From: Lachnospiraceae bacterium
GTDB lineage: Bacteria; Bacillota; Clostridia; Lachnospirales; Lachnospiraceae
Length of the DNA: 64,000 nucleotides
NCBI GenBank assembly: GCA_024403615.1
Contig: JAKSRM010000005.1
Span: 62,001 to 126,000 of the forward strand
Direction: 5' to 3'
The first letter of the stretch is position 1. Each line of letters starts with the position of its first letter. The notes beneath the pieces were generated by a model. The model searched no databases. It saw nothing but the letters and a program-made list of their open reading frames with translations, and was not told the DNA's origin. Both the position numbers and the translations under genes were made by a program. This document shows, one piece after another, positions 1 through 9,110 of this stretch.

Positions 1-295
1 CCAGCATTACGATATCCGTATCTTTGGCTCCGCCATGTCCACCTTCCGCTGTCTCCGACAATGGGAAATGCGAAAAGAGGAAATGTCCGACGATTTCCCC
101 ATCCAATTCTGCTACAAAAGCGAGCTCTGGAATGTAATACTCCGAATCACGGATTTCCTCAATCAGTGCAACAATATCCGTGCCATCCGAATAATCCGTT
201 CCCTCTTTAAAAGAGCGAAGCACCAACGATACGATATCTTTATAATCTTTATGGGTCTCTGGTCGAATCGTTATTTGTTTCCTATTCGTTGTCAT
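1..295 (-). CDS. GNAT family N-acetyltransferase, partial (C-terminal part off the window)
   Basis: The first 98 codons are visible; the rest lies beyond the window edge. The protein starts MTTNRKQITIRPETHKDYKD and continues with a segment reading LAFVAELDGEIVGHFLFSHF, the usual beta2-beta4 pattern of GNAT acetyltransferases, which use acetyl-CoA to acetylate an amine. The small-molecule or protein substrate cannot be told. The ATG at 295-293 is preceded by GCGAGGTG, a fair ribosome binding site, and a TATAAT-like minus-strand -10 lies at 344-339. A plus-strand reading frame across the same region looks like a shadow. Family assignment is fairly secure; specific function is unknown. Confidence 0.75.
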   Translation of the reverse strand, partial: MTTNRKQITIRPETHKDYKDIVSLVLRSFKEGTDYSDGTDIVALIEEIRDSEYYIPELAFVAELDGEIVGHFLFSHFPLSETAEGGHGGAKDTDIVML

Positions 296-353
296 TATGT
301 CGTCACCTCGCAAGTTAAGAATATGTTCCTTTGGTTTCATTATAAAGGAGTTT

Positions 354-380
354 CGAAAAATGTGCGACTTCGATTTTTCG
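354..380. repeat. Inverted repeat CGAAAAAT / ATTTTTCG upstream of the acetyltransferase
   Basis: Arms at 354-361 and 373-380 are separated by 11 nt and lie just upstream of the -10-like element of the acetyltransferase gene. It could be an operator or simply a weak hairpin in AT-rich DNA. Confidence 0.35.
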
Positions 381-420
381 CTCTATAAAAAATAAAACAG
401 CAAAAACTTTTCAAATGTAA

Positions 421-456
421 AAAAACAGCCCTGAAAAGAAAGTTCTTTCCAGGGCT
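421..456 (-). terminator. Rho-independent terminator of the nifJ operon
   Basis: A stem with arms AGCCCTGAAAAGAA (427-440) and TTCTTTCCAGGGCT (443-456) has one mismatch and a 2-nt loop. In the minus direction it is followed by a U-tract (complement of the A-run at 421-425). It lies about 90 nt beyond the nifJ stop and closes the 12-kb minus-strand operon. A T-run at 462-467 means it could also work in the plus direction. Confidence 0.85.
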
Positions 457-468
457 CATTGTTTTTTC

Positions 469-519
469 TCGCGTTGCTTAATTCGCAACGGTTGATTTCG
501 CGTTGCTTAAATTCGCAAC
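469..519. repeat. Two near-identical small hairpin units TCGCGTTGCTTA(A)ATTCGCAAC
   Basis: Copy 1 is at 469-489 and copy 2 at 498-519; they differ by one inserted A. Each can fold on GTTGC/GCAAC. They lie in the 3' untranslated region of nifJ before its terminator. Function unknown. Confidence 0.6.
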
Positions 520-547
520 TTCTTTCTTTTCTCACGAAACATCTGTT

Positions 548-3500
548 TTACTGCAGTTCTAATTTCTTATATTTCTCGTATTTCCGCTTCGCTGCTTCTT
601 CGGCTTCGCCGAACAGTTTTTCTGCTCTCTCCGGGAAGGTTCCCTTCAAGGACTCGTAACGAACTTCTCCGCTTAAGAAATCCTGATAGGAAATGGTTGG
701 CTGCGCGCTGTCTACTTTCATCGGATGTTCCAGACGTGGATCATAATGATACAGATTAAAGTATCCGCTCTGAACTGCCTTCTTCATCTCCTGCTGTACG
801 GAGCACATTCCGGACTTAATGCCGTGAGCCGTACATGGAGTGTAAGCAACGATTACCGATGGTCCATCGTATTCTTCCGCTTCTTTTAATACTTTGATCA
901 GCTGGTTTGGATTAGCACCCATAGCTACCTGAGCTACATATACGTTTCCATAGCTCATCATGATGGCGCCTAAGTCCTTCTTGCCAGTGCCTTTACCTGC
1001 AGATGCAAACTGCGCAACAGCACCAAGCGGAGTCGCCTTGGAGCTCTGACCACCTGTGTTGGAATAAACTTCCGTGTCGATTACGAAGCAGTTAATATTC
1101 AGACCGGTAGCGATTACATGGTCTAAGCCACCGTATCCAATATCGTATGCCCAGCCATCGCCACCATACATCCAGAAGGTCTTCTTTGCCATGTAGTCTT
1201 TATTTTCATAAATTTCATCGATAAGAGCATTACCTTTTCCGATCTCTTTTTCCAGAAGAGCGATTACCGCGTCTGCTGTGGTTCTGGATTCTTCAAAGCT
1301 GTCAAAAGCATCGATGAATTTGATGCAAGCTTCTTTCAGTTCGGCATTTGCATTGTCCGCCTGAGAAAGAGTTTCGTCGTTTTTGCAAGCTTCAATCAGC
1401 TGATGGATTCTTGCTTTCTGGGCGTCTCTCTGCTGAGATACGGATAAATACATACCCAGCGTAAGCTCTGCGTTGTTTTCGAATAAGCTGTTGGTCCAAG
1501 CCGGGCCACGGCCGTCTTTATTTACAGTGTAAGGAATCTGTGGCATTGGAGCGCCCCAGGCCTGGGAGCATCCGGTTCCGTTTGCCCAATAAATACGGTC
1601 GCCGAACAGCTGAGTTAACAATTTTGCATAAGGAGTCTCTCCACAACCTGCACATGCTGCTGAGAATTCTACCAGAGGCTGCTTAAACTGGCTGCCTTTG
1701 ATGGAGTACAGGTTGAATACATCGCCTTTATCGGAAAGATGAAGGCCATACTCCCATGCCACTTTATCTTCTTCCTTAAGATTTGCAGGTTCCATGGTAA
1801 GAGCGCCTTCCTTCGGACATACGCTGGCGCAGCTTCCACAGCCCGTGCAATCGTAAGTAGATACTTTAACCGTAAAGTACAATCCATCGGCTCCCTTGGC
1901 AGGTGCTACGGAGTAGCCTTCCGGAGCATTCTTTACTTCCTCTTCGTTTAAGAGGTATGGACGAATTGCAGCATGTGGACAAACAAAGGAGCAAAGATTG
2001 CACTGAAGGCATTTTTGTGCATCCCAAGCCGGTACATGTACTGCGATTCCTCTCTTCTCATAAGCCGTAAGACCGAATTCAATAACACCATCCTCGCGGC
2101 CAACGAAAGTGCTGACTGGAATGTCGTCACCTTTCTGACGGTTTACCGGGAAGAGAATCTTTCTTACTACTTCCGGAAGAGCGGACTCATCCGGAGCAGG
2201 ATCATCTTCTGCGTTCATCCAAGAAGCTGGGATTTCTACTCTGTGAAGAGCGTTTGCTCCAGCGTCAATGGCATCAATATTTTTCTGAATTACTTCTTCG
2301 CCTTTTGCTGCATAAGTAGCTCGAGCGGCTTTTTTCATTTCGCCTAAAGCTTCCTCTAACGGAATCAGATTCGTCAAAGCGAAAAATGCAGCCTGAAGTA
2401 CGGTATTAGTATGGCTTCCCAAACCTAACTCGTCTGCAATCTTCGTAGCGTTAATGGTATAGAACTTAATATCATTCTGAGCAAGAAGTCTTCTGGCTTT
2501 TCCAGGAATGATGGTTTCCAGTTCTTCGTCTGGCAGATCACAGTTCAGCAGGAAAATTCCACCCGGCTTGATTTCATCTACAATATCAAACTGGCTGATA
2601 AAGCTCTGATTGTGACATGCCACAAAGTCTGCAGATTTTACATAGTAAGAGCCACGAATCGGTTCTGGTGAAAACTTCAGGTGAGACTTGGTAACACCGA
2701 AAGATTTCTTTGCGTCGTACTGGAAATATGCCTGAGAATACATATTGGCACAATCGCCCAAAATCTGAACGGTATTATGGTTTGCTCCAACAGTACCATC
2801 GCCACCAAGGCCCCAGAACTTAACCAACATAATGTTGCCCGGATTGAAGCCATCCATCTTTGCGTTTTCCAGACTTAAATGGGTAACATCATCGTTAATA
2901 CCAATGGTGAAACCATTCAGAGGATTCTCAGACGCAAGGTTATTAAATACCGCTGCAATCTGGGACGGATCCGTATCTTTGGAACTCAGTCCATAACGTC
3001 CACCGATAACCGAAATCTTGCGGTCACTCTTCATCAAAGCCGTACAAATGTCCTGGTAAAGAGGTTCTCCAGCTGCTCCTGGTTCTTTGGTACGGTCTAA
3101 AACTGCAATGCGCTGGGTACTCTTTGGAAGAGCATCCAGGAAATGCGGAATAGAAAACGGACGATATAAATGAACCTGTACATAACCTACCTTGCGGCCC
3201 AGACTACGAAGCCAATCAACAACTTCGCATACGGTTCCGCTAACGCTACCCATAGCTACGATAATATCCGTAGCATCTGAATCGCCGTAGTAATTAAACA
3301 GTTCATAGTTGCGTCCGCAGATTTTATTTATGTCATGTAAATAACCTTCTACAATACCTGGAAGGTCATCATAAAAATGATTTGCTGCTTCTCTGGTCTG
3401 GAAGAATACGTCGTCATTCTGAACCGTATTTCTCAGACGTGGATGCTCTGGATTTAACGCATATCTACGAAATCGTTTCAGGGCCTCTTTGTCCAAAAGG

Positions 3501-4078
3501 GCGGAAAGAGCCTTTTTGTCCGGAGCTTCAATTCTGCAAAGCTCATGAGAGGTACGGAATCCATCGAAGAAATGGATAAACGGCGTACTTCCTTTTAAAG
3601 CGGAAAGATGAGCTGCTGCCGCAATTTCTGCTGCCTCTTGAACGCTACCGGAGCTAAGCATGGCTACACCGGTCTGGCGACAAGCCATAACGTCACTATG
3701 ATCGCCGAAAATACTCATGCCATGAGTACCAACGGTTCTAGCTGCTACATGCAGAACTGCAGGAAGACGTTCTCCTACGATTCGGTAAAGGGTAGGTATC
3801 ATCAGCATTAAGCCCTGGCTGGAAGTATACGTAACTGCAAGGGCACCAGTCTGAAGAGCGCCATGAACTGCGCCGATAGCGCCAGCCTCGGACTGCATCT
3901 CCACCAGTTTTACCTGCTGTCCAAACAGATTCTTTCTGCCTTTTGCACTCCATGCATCGGTAGAACCTGCCATAGGGGAAGACGGCGTAATCGGATAGAT
4001 AGCCGCTACCTCTGAAAATTCATATGCGATATCCGCTGTGGCGGTATTACCATCCACAGTAATCATTTCTTTTGCCAT
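548..4078 (-). CDS. nifJ: Pyruvate:ferredoxin (flavodoxin) oxidoreductase, single-chain
   Basis: At 1176 aa it has the full length of the homodimeric enzyme that converts pyruvate and CoA to acetyl-CoA, CO2 and reduced ferredoxin, or the reverse. The N-terminal TPP pyrimidine domain (AAIYPITPSSPMA at about residue 26), the gamma-type domain (FWGLGGDGTVGAN near 421), two ferredoxin-type clusters (C690/C693/C696/C700 and C744/C747/C750/C754), the proximal-cluster cysteines C809, C812 and C837 and the TPP pyrophosphate motif (GDGWAYDIGYGG near 970) are all present. It is the last gene of the operon, 3 nt after ilvE, with a GAGGG ribosome site. Its position beside a second 2-oxoacid oxidoreductase and an aminotransferase suggests it supplies or consumes acetyl-CoA/pyruvate or balances ferredoxin for branched-acid metabolism. 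Cytoplasmic. Confidence 0.97.
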   Translation of the reverse strand: MAKEMITVDGNTATADIAYEFSEVAAIYPITPSSPMAGSTDAWSAKGRKNLFGQQVKLVEMQSEAGAIGAVHGALQTGALAVTYTSSQGLMLMIPTLYRIVGERLPAVLHVAARTVGTHGMSIFGDHSDVMACRQTGVAMLSSGSVQEAAEIAAAAHLSALKGSTPFIHFFDGFRTSHELCRIEAPDKKALSALLDKEALKRFRRYALNPEHPRLRNTVQNDDVFFQTREAANHFYDDLPGIVEGYLHDINKICGRNYELFNYYGDSDATDIIVAMGSVSGTVCEVVDWLRSLGRKVGYVQVHLYRPFSIPHFLDALPKSTQRIAVLDRTKEPGAAGEPLYQDICTALMKSDRKISVIGGRYGLSSKDTDPSQIAAVFNNLASENPLNGFTIGINDDVTHLSLENAKMDGFNPGNIMLVKFWGLGGDGTVGANHNTVQILGDCANMYSQAYFQYDAKKSFGVTKSHLKFSPEPIRGSYYVKSADFVACHNQSFISQFDIVDEIKPGGIFLLNCDLPDEELETIIPGKARRLLAQNDIKFYTINATKIADELGLGSHTNTVLQAAFFALTNLIPLEEALGEMKKAARATYAAKGEEVIQKNIDAIDAGANALHRVEIPASWMNAEDDPAPDESALPEVVRKILFPVNRQKGDDIPVSTFVGREDGVIEFGLTAYEKRGIAVHVPAWDAQKCLQCNLCSFVCPHAAIRPYLLNEEEVKNAPEGYSVAPAKGADGLYFTVKVSTYDCTGCGSCASVCPKEGALTMEPANLKEEDKVAWEYGLHLSDKGDVFNLYSIKGSQFKQPLVEFSAACAGCGETPYAKLLTQLFGDRIYWANGTGCSQAWGAPMPQIPYTVNKDGRGPAWTNSLFENNAELTLGMYLSVSQQRDAQKARIHQLIEACKNDETLSQADNANAELKEACIKFIDAFDSFEESRTTADAVIALLEKEIGKGNALIDEIYENKDYMAKKTFWMYGGDGWAYDIGYGGLDHVIATGLNINCFVIDTEVYSNTGGQSSKATPLGAVAQFASAGKGTGKKDLGAIMMSYGNVYVAQVAMGANPNQLIKVLKEAEEYDGPSVIVAYTPCTAHGIKSGMCSVQQEMKKAVQSGYFNLYHYDPRLEHPMKVDSAQPTISYQDFLSGEVRYESLKGTFPERAEKLFGEAEEAAKRKYEKYKKLELQ

Positions 4079-4081
4079 TCA

Positions 4082-5155
4082 TTATCCCTCAACAAGTGTA
4101 TAGGTCCATCCAAATGGATCTTCTTTTTTGCCCCACTGAATAGCTGTGAGTTCATCATAAAGTTTCTGTGTTAATTCGCCGATTTCTCCATTGTTAATGC
4201 AGAACATCTTGTCTTCAAAAGCAAGCCAGCCAACTGGAGAAACAACTGCTGCGGTTCCACATCCCCAAACTTCTTCCAGGCTTCCGTTTTCTGCACATTC
4301 CATAACTTCATCAATGCTGATTTTTCTTTCTTCTGCTTCGATGCCGTTCTTGCGGAGAAGTTCTAAGATACTCTTACGAGTAATTCCAGGAAGGATAGAG
4401 CCGTTCAGTTCTGGAGTAACAACTTTACCGTTAATCTTGAACATAATGTTCATAGCGCCAACTTCTTCAATATATTTTCTTTCTACGCCGTCCAGCCACA
4501 GAACCTGTGTGAAGCCTTTTTCTTCTGCACGGTCACCGGCACGAAGGGATGCTGCATAGTTTCCACCACATTTTGTGAAACCGGTACCACCACGTACGGC
4601 ACGAACGTCTTCGTCTTCGATCATAATCTTTACAGGAGCCATTCCTTCTGGATAGTAAGCTCCAGATGGGCTAAGAATAATCATGAAACGAGCATGAGAA
4701 ATTCCGTGAACACCCAGATGCTCGTCATCACCCATCATAAATGGACGGATGTAAAGGCTTGTTCCATCTTCATGAGGAACCCAGTCTTTGTCGATGGTTA
4801 CTAAGGTTTCGATTGCCTGAACAATATCTTCTTCTGGAATCGTAGGCATTGCCATACGGATTGCAGAGTTATTCAAACGTCTTGCGTTTTCAATTGGACG
4901 GAACAGACGGATGCTTCCATCTGCTGCACGGTAAGCTTTCAGGCCTTCAAAAATTTCAACGGCATAATGAAAAACTGTGGATGCCGGATGCACGCTGAGA
5001 TTTCCAAAAGGAATAATTCTGGCATCTTCCCAGCCTTTTCCTTTGTACCAATCCATGACAAACATGTGGTCTGTAAATACTCTACCAAAACCAAGCTTGC
5101 TTTCGTCTGTAGGTTTCTGAGCCGGATTAGGGTTCTTTTCAATTCTAATTTCCAT
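4082..5155 (-). CDS. ilvE: Branched-chain amino acid aminotransferase (class IV PLP enzyme)
   Basis: The 357-aa protein matches the larger bacterial/eukaryotic BCAT type (about 350 aa) rather than the 310-aa E. coli type. The PLP lysine is K195 in FTKCGGNYA, followed by QVLWLDG and EEVGAMNIMF, the standard fold-type IV signatures. It exchanges amino groups between Val, Leu or Ile and 2-oxoglutarate. It is 3 nt before nifJ and 51 nt after the ligase fusion in the same operon. Together with the 2-oxoacid:ferredoxin oxidoreductase it links branched amino acids to branched acyl-CoA. The start is fixed by GGAGG about 6 nt upstream of the ATG. Confidence 0.95.
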   Translation of the reverse strand: MEIRIEKNPNPAQKPTDESKLGFGRVFTDHMFVMDWYKGKGWEDARIIPFGNLSVHPASTVFHYAVEIFEGLKAYRAADGSIRLFRPIENARRLNNSAIRMAMPTIPEEDIVQAIETLVTIDKDWVPHEDGTSLYIRPFMMGDDEHLGVHGISHARFMIILSPSGAYYPEGMAPVKIMIEDEDVRAVRGGTGFTKCGGNYAASLRAGDRAEEKGFTQVLWLDGVERKYIEEVGAMNIMFKINGKVVTPELNGSILPGITRKSILELLRKNGIEAEERKISIDEVMECAENGSLEEVWGCGTAAVVSPVGWLAFEDKMFCINNGEIGELTQKLYDELTAIQWGKKEDPFGWTYTLVEG

Positions 5156-5206
5156 ACGATTACCTCCACTTATTTTAGGGATTTTCTCCCGCGTGATTTT
5201 TTATTT

Positions 5207-7684
5207 TCAAAGACCAAGCCTTTTCGCCGCATCTTCTCTCATCTTGTATTTCAAAACTTTTCCCGCTGCGTTCATTGGGAACTCATCCATTAATTCAATG
5301 TACTTCGGTACTTTATGGCGAGCCAAACGTTCCGTAATATATGTACGAAGTTTTTCTTCCGTCAAGCCGCTTCCCTCTTTCGCGATGACGCAGGCCATAA
5401 CTTCTTCTCCGTAGGTCTTGTCCGGAACACCAATGACCTGAACGTCCTGAACATCTTCATGGGTGTAAATAAATTCTTCGATTTCCTTCGGATAAATATT
5501 CTCACCGCCACGAATAATCATGTCTTTCAGACGACCAGTAATTTTGTAATAACCGTTTTCATCACAGCAAGCTAAGTCCCCGGAATGGAGCCATCCATCG
5601 GCATCAATCGCCGCCGCTGTCGCATCTGGCATCTTATAGTAACCCTTCATGGTGTTATAACCTCTGGAGCAGAACTCTCCGTTCTGTCCTGGCGGAAGAA
5701 TTTCTCCCGTCTCCGGGTCGATAATCTTGCACTGAATATGTGGGAAGGCGTTACCAACCGTATCACATCTCTTATCCAACGGATCCGTCCAGGAAGACAT
5801 AGTATTTCCAGGAGCGGACTCCGTCTGGCCATAAACCGATACGATGCCTGTCATATGCATTTCATCATCTCGAGCCGCGCGGCGCATAAGCTCCGGAGGA
5901 CAACCAGCACCAGCCATAATACCCGTTCTCATATGGGAGAAATCTGTCTTTCGGTAATCTGGATGATTAAACATGGCAATAAACATAGTCGGAACACCGT
6001 TAAAGCACGTAATCTTCTCCTGATTAATACAAGCCAGAGAACTCTTTGCTGAGAAATACGGAAGCGGACAAAGGGTGGTTCCATGGGTCATGGACGCGGT
6101 CATGGAAAGTACCATACCGAAGCAATGGAACATCGGCACCTGAATCATCATACGGTCTGCGGTAGAAAGACCCAGACGGTCTCCAATACATTTTCCGTTA
6201 TTTACTACGTTATAATGAGTCAGCATAACTCCCTTCGGGAAGCCCGTAGTACCAGAGGTATACTGCATATTTACTACATCATCTACCTTAACCTCTGCTG
6301 CCATTTTTGCCAGTTCCTGGGTAGAAACGTTTTCGCAACGGTCCATAGCTTCCTCAAAGGTTAAGCAACCCGGCATAGAGAAGCCTACGGAAATTACATT
6401 TCTTAAAAACGGAAGAGCCTTACAATGTAATGGCTTTCCAGGCTTCGAATCTTTAATTTCCGGACAAAGTTCGTTAATGATTTCTTTGTAATTTGAGTCA
6501 CGGCATTCATCAATCATGATCAGCGTATGGGTATCGGACTGACGGAACAGATACTCTGCCTCATGAATTTTATAAGCCGTATTTACGGTTACCAAAACGG
6601 CACCGATTTTCGCTGCTGCCCAGAATGCAATGTACCAGGCAGGAATGTTTGTTGCCCATACGGCAACTTTATATCCATGCTTCACGCCCAGACTCATTAA
6701 CGCACGGGCGAAGCGATCCACATCTTCCTGAAACTCGCGATAGGTGCGAGTGTAGTCCAAGGTCGTATAACGGAAGGCATACTGATCTGGAAATTCGTAA
6801 GCCATACGGTCCAAAACCTGAGAAAAAGTAAGAGAAATCAGCTCATCTTTTCTCCATACGTACTGGCCACTTCCGTCATGATTCAGATACAGGGTCGGTT
6901 TCTTACCACGAGTATCGCCAAAGCGGTTCATGTAGTTGCTAAAGAATGGCAGTACAATTCCCGGATCCGTAATTTCGCTGATATATTCCGGTTTCCAAAC
7001 CAAAGAAATAAATCCGTTATAGTCTACCGAGCCTAAAGCCCGGATTAAATCATCGATTGGGAAGGTTCCCTCTCCCGGAAGGTTATAGGTTCCGTCGTCG
7101 TTCAGGTCTCTTAAATGAACATGCTTCACATAAGCGCCCAGATTGGTAATAGTATCCGACGGAGTTTCTTTCATATCCCGGTAGGTATGCTGGGAATCCC
7201 ATAAAACCGCAAGATTATCACTTGCAAAAAAGTTCATCAGACTACGAAGCTTGGCAGAGTCCGCATAAAGGCCTTCCGTGGAAATCAAAAGAGTAATTCC
7301 CAAGCGTTCTGCTTCCGGCAAAAGCTTCTCAACGTTGGCATAGACCAGCTCTTCCAGTTCTGTCTCTGCTTTCACAGCAACATAAGGACTCTTCAGGGCA
7401 GACGCGATTTCCATAGTGTCCAGAATCAAATTCATGACCTCTTCCTTGTCGGAACTGATATCCAAAGAGGTATCAATACATGGAACGGTCAGTTTATTGT
7501 TTCTTAAAAACCTAGACGTAGCCTGAATATTATATTCATTTAAAGGACCGCCCTTTCCAACCAGTGCATCTTGTTTATGCACGTTGTAAAGTTCCAGCCC
7601 TTCGTATTTATTTTCTAAGGTAGTATCAATCAGTTCCTGCCAGGAAAGACTATGCCACCCTCTTGTGGAGAAGGTAAGTCTCAT
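5207..7684 (-). CDS. TIM-barrel (AP-endonuclease-2/xylose-isomerase-like) domain fused to an acyl-CoA synthetase
   Basis: This 825-aa protein has two clear parts. Residues 1-260 resemble the sugar phosphate isomerase/epimerase TIM barrel: MRLTFSTRGW start, E137, D163..H166 (LWDSQH) and HVHLRD at 188-193. The usual last-strand Glu seems to be Val229 (FISLVWKP). Residues about 280-825 are a complete AMP-forming acyl-CoA ligase with the P-loop YTSGTTGFPKG (475-485), YGQTES, GWLHSGDL, the GRLKDMIIRGGENIYPKEIE hinge and a C-terminal catalytic lysine in NAAGKVLKYK. It overlaps the upstream LeuA-like gene by 4 nt, so the two are translationally coupled. No stop or frameshift separates the halves, so this is a true fusion. 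The acid substrate is not known; context suggests a short or branched acid. The barrel's role is unknown. Confidence 0.85.
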   Translation of the reverse strand: MRLTFSTRGWHSLSWQELIDTTLENKYEGLELYNVHKQDALVGKGGPLNEYNIQATSRFLRNNKLTVPCIDTSLDISSDKEEVMNLILDTMEIASALKSPYVAVKAETELEELVYANVEKLLPEAERLGITLLISTEGLYADSAKLRSLMNFFASDNLAVLWDSQHTYRDMKETPSDTITNLGAYVKHVHLRDLNDDGTYNLPGEGTFPIDDLIRALGSVDYNGFISLVWKPEYISEITDPGIVLPFFSNYMNRFGDTRGKKPTLYLNHDGSGQYVWRKDELISLTFSQVLDRMAYEFPDQYAFRYTTLDYTRTYREFQEDVDRFARALMSLGVKHGYKVAVWATNIPAWYIAFWAAAKIGAVLVTVNTAYKIHEAEYLFRQSDTHTLIMIDECRDSNYKEIINELCPEIKDSKPGKPLHCKALPFLRNVISVGFSMPGCLTFEEAMDRCENVSTQELAKMAAEVKVDDVVNMQYTSGTTGFPKGVMLTHYNVVNNGKCIGDRLGLSTADRMMIQVPMFHCFGMVLSMTASMTHGTTLCPLPYFSAKSSLACINQEKITCFNGVPTMFIAMFNHPDYRKTDFSHMRTGIMAGAGCPPELMRRAARDDEMHMTGIVSVYGQTESAPGNTMSSWTDPLDKRCDTVGNAFPHIQCKIIDPETGEILPPGQNGEFCSRGYNTMKGYYKMPDATAAAIDADGWLHSGDLACCDENGYYKITGRLKDMIIRGGENIYPKEIEEFIYTHEDVQDVQVIGVPDKTYGEEVMACVIAKEGSGLTEEKLRTYITERLARHKVPKYIELMDEFPMNAAGKVLKYKMREDAAKRLGL

Positions 7685-9093
7685 TTTTCTTCCTCCTCGA
7701 AGACAATTTTATTTACTGCATTAATGTAAGCGCGAATACCGCTGCCGATAATGTCGGTAGAGATGCCTCGTCCGGAATAAAGTTTTCCGCCAGAACGGAG
7801 ACGTACTACAGTTTCACCCATAGCCTCATGTCCTTCGGTTACAGACTTAATCTGGAAATCATCCAGTTCGAAATGTCTTCCTAAAATCTGCTCGATGGCA
7901 AGGAAGGCTGCATCGATAGGACCATCTCCCAGGCAGACACTTTCTAAGACTTTGCCGTCTTTGACTAATTTCATATGGGCACTTGCGGTAATTGCGTTAC
8001 CTGAGTTAATAATAAAATTCTCGATAGAATAGGTTGCAGGAACCTGCATTGCTGCAGACGCGATAATGGCATCCAGTTCTCGTAAGCCAACCTGCTCTTT
8101 CTTTTCTGCGATATGAGCAAAGGCATTATAAACACGTTCTGCATCTTCCTCACTTAACTCGTAGCCTAACTGTTTTGCAGCCTGAGTAACTGCTGCCATA
8201 TCGTCCTTTGCCGTCAGGAATACGCCCTCTTCTTCCCGAACGCCAAAATCAAACGGCGTACGGTTGGAACGGGTAGTTTCACAGATTTCATGAATCTTGG
8301 AAATGATTCGCTGCATTTCGGTCGTCTTCACATTGGTGAACGCATCCAGGCTATCTCCTCTTGCTGAAAGAACGGCTACGATTTTATCTAATTCGGTTGT
8401 CTTCGTACCGCCGGCACAGGTCTTGATTTCATCAGCACCTGCACGAATAGCGGCTGCACAACTAGCGGTGGCCATGTAAAGATCGTTGGCACAACGGACT
8501 CCTAAGGTTACATTCTCCGGAACCTTTGCGCGAATGGCCGAAATTTTTTCAAATACTTCATCTGGAAGCAAGCTTCCTTCTGCGTCACAGACTGTAATTA
8601 CATTTGCCCCAGCTTCTAAAGCCACATCAATGGCCTGGAACAGGAACTCCTGCTCGCCACGGACAGCATCTTCGGCGATGAATTCCACATTCTCCGCATA
8701 CTGTTTGCAGGAACTTACGGATTCTTTAATCAGCTCTAATACGGCTGCCGGTTTTCTGCGGCAAATGTATTCCATCTGTACAGTACTTACAGGGATTACC
8801 ACCTGCATTCTATAAGAAGGAGCATCCTTCAGTGCCGCATGAACTTTTGCTGCACTTTCTTTATCTTCTGGGTCCACAAGTACCGCGATACAAGCATTCT
8901 TTACCGCGGTAGAGATGGCCTTGATCAACAGGCTATCGGTTTTTTCATTTGCAATTGCCCCAGCTTCGATCACATCCACATGTAGGCGGTCCAACAGCTT
9001 CGCGAGCTCAATTTTCTCGCGGAAATTCAGGGCGTTGCGCCCAGAATCAAGTGCGGTATTTAATGTAACGTCGCTGATACGGATGTTTTTCAT
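7681..9093 (-). CDS. 2-isopropylmalate synthase-like (LeuA/HMGL family) protein lacking canonical metal ligands
   Basis: At 470 aa it has an HMGL-like TIM barrel (about 1-270), a helical linker and a C-terminal LeuA dimer/regulatory domain (about 345-465, with YSIENFIINSG and a final RGISTDIIGSGIRAYINAVN). The family signature DTTLRDGEQ is replaced by DVTLNTALD at residues 8-16, losing the catalytic Arg. The HxHND metal motif reads RCAND at 200-204, losing both His ligands. Known family chemistry condenses acetyl-CoA with a 2-oxoacid. With these losses the protein is either inactive, changed in chemistry, or regulatory; the intact LeuA domain makes leucine sensing a reasonable guess. It is coupled by 4 nt to the ligase fusion and 17 nt after the gamma subunit gene. 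Confidence 0.75.
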   Translation of the reverse strand: MKNIRISDVTLNTALDSGRNALNFREKIELAKLLDRLHVDVIEAGAIANEKTDSLLIKAISTAVKNACIAVLVDPEDKESAAKVHAALKDAPSYRMQVVIPVSTVQMEYICRRKPAAVLELIKESVSSCKQYAENVEFIAEDAVRGEQEFLFQAIDVALEAGANVITVCDAEGSLLPDEVFEKISAIRAKVPENVTLGVRCANDLYMATASCAAAIRAGADEIKTCAGGTKTTELDKIVAVLSARGDSLDAFTNVKTTEMQRIISKIHEICETTRSNRTPFDFGVREEEGVFLTAKDDMAAVTQAAKQLGYELSEEDAERVYNAFAHIAEKKEQVGLRELDAIIASAAMQVPATYSIENFIINSGNAITASAHMKLVKDGKVLESVCLGDGPIDAAFLAIEQILGRHFELDDFQIKSVTEGHEAMGETVVRLRSGGKLYSGRGISTDIIGSGIRAYINAVNKIVFEEEEK

Positions 9094-9110
9094 TGGATTT
9101 GCTCCTTAAA

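Noticed and set aside
35-388. Plus-strand 117-codon open frame at the window start
   Set aside because: It is antisense to a convincing acetyltransferase and has no ribosome site or family resemblance.
1973-2347. Plus-strand 124-codon open frame inside nifJ
   Set aside because: nifJ is intact and full length here; the opposite frame has no family features.
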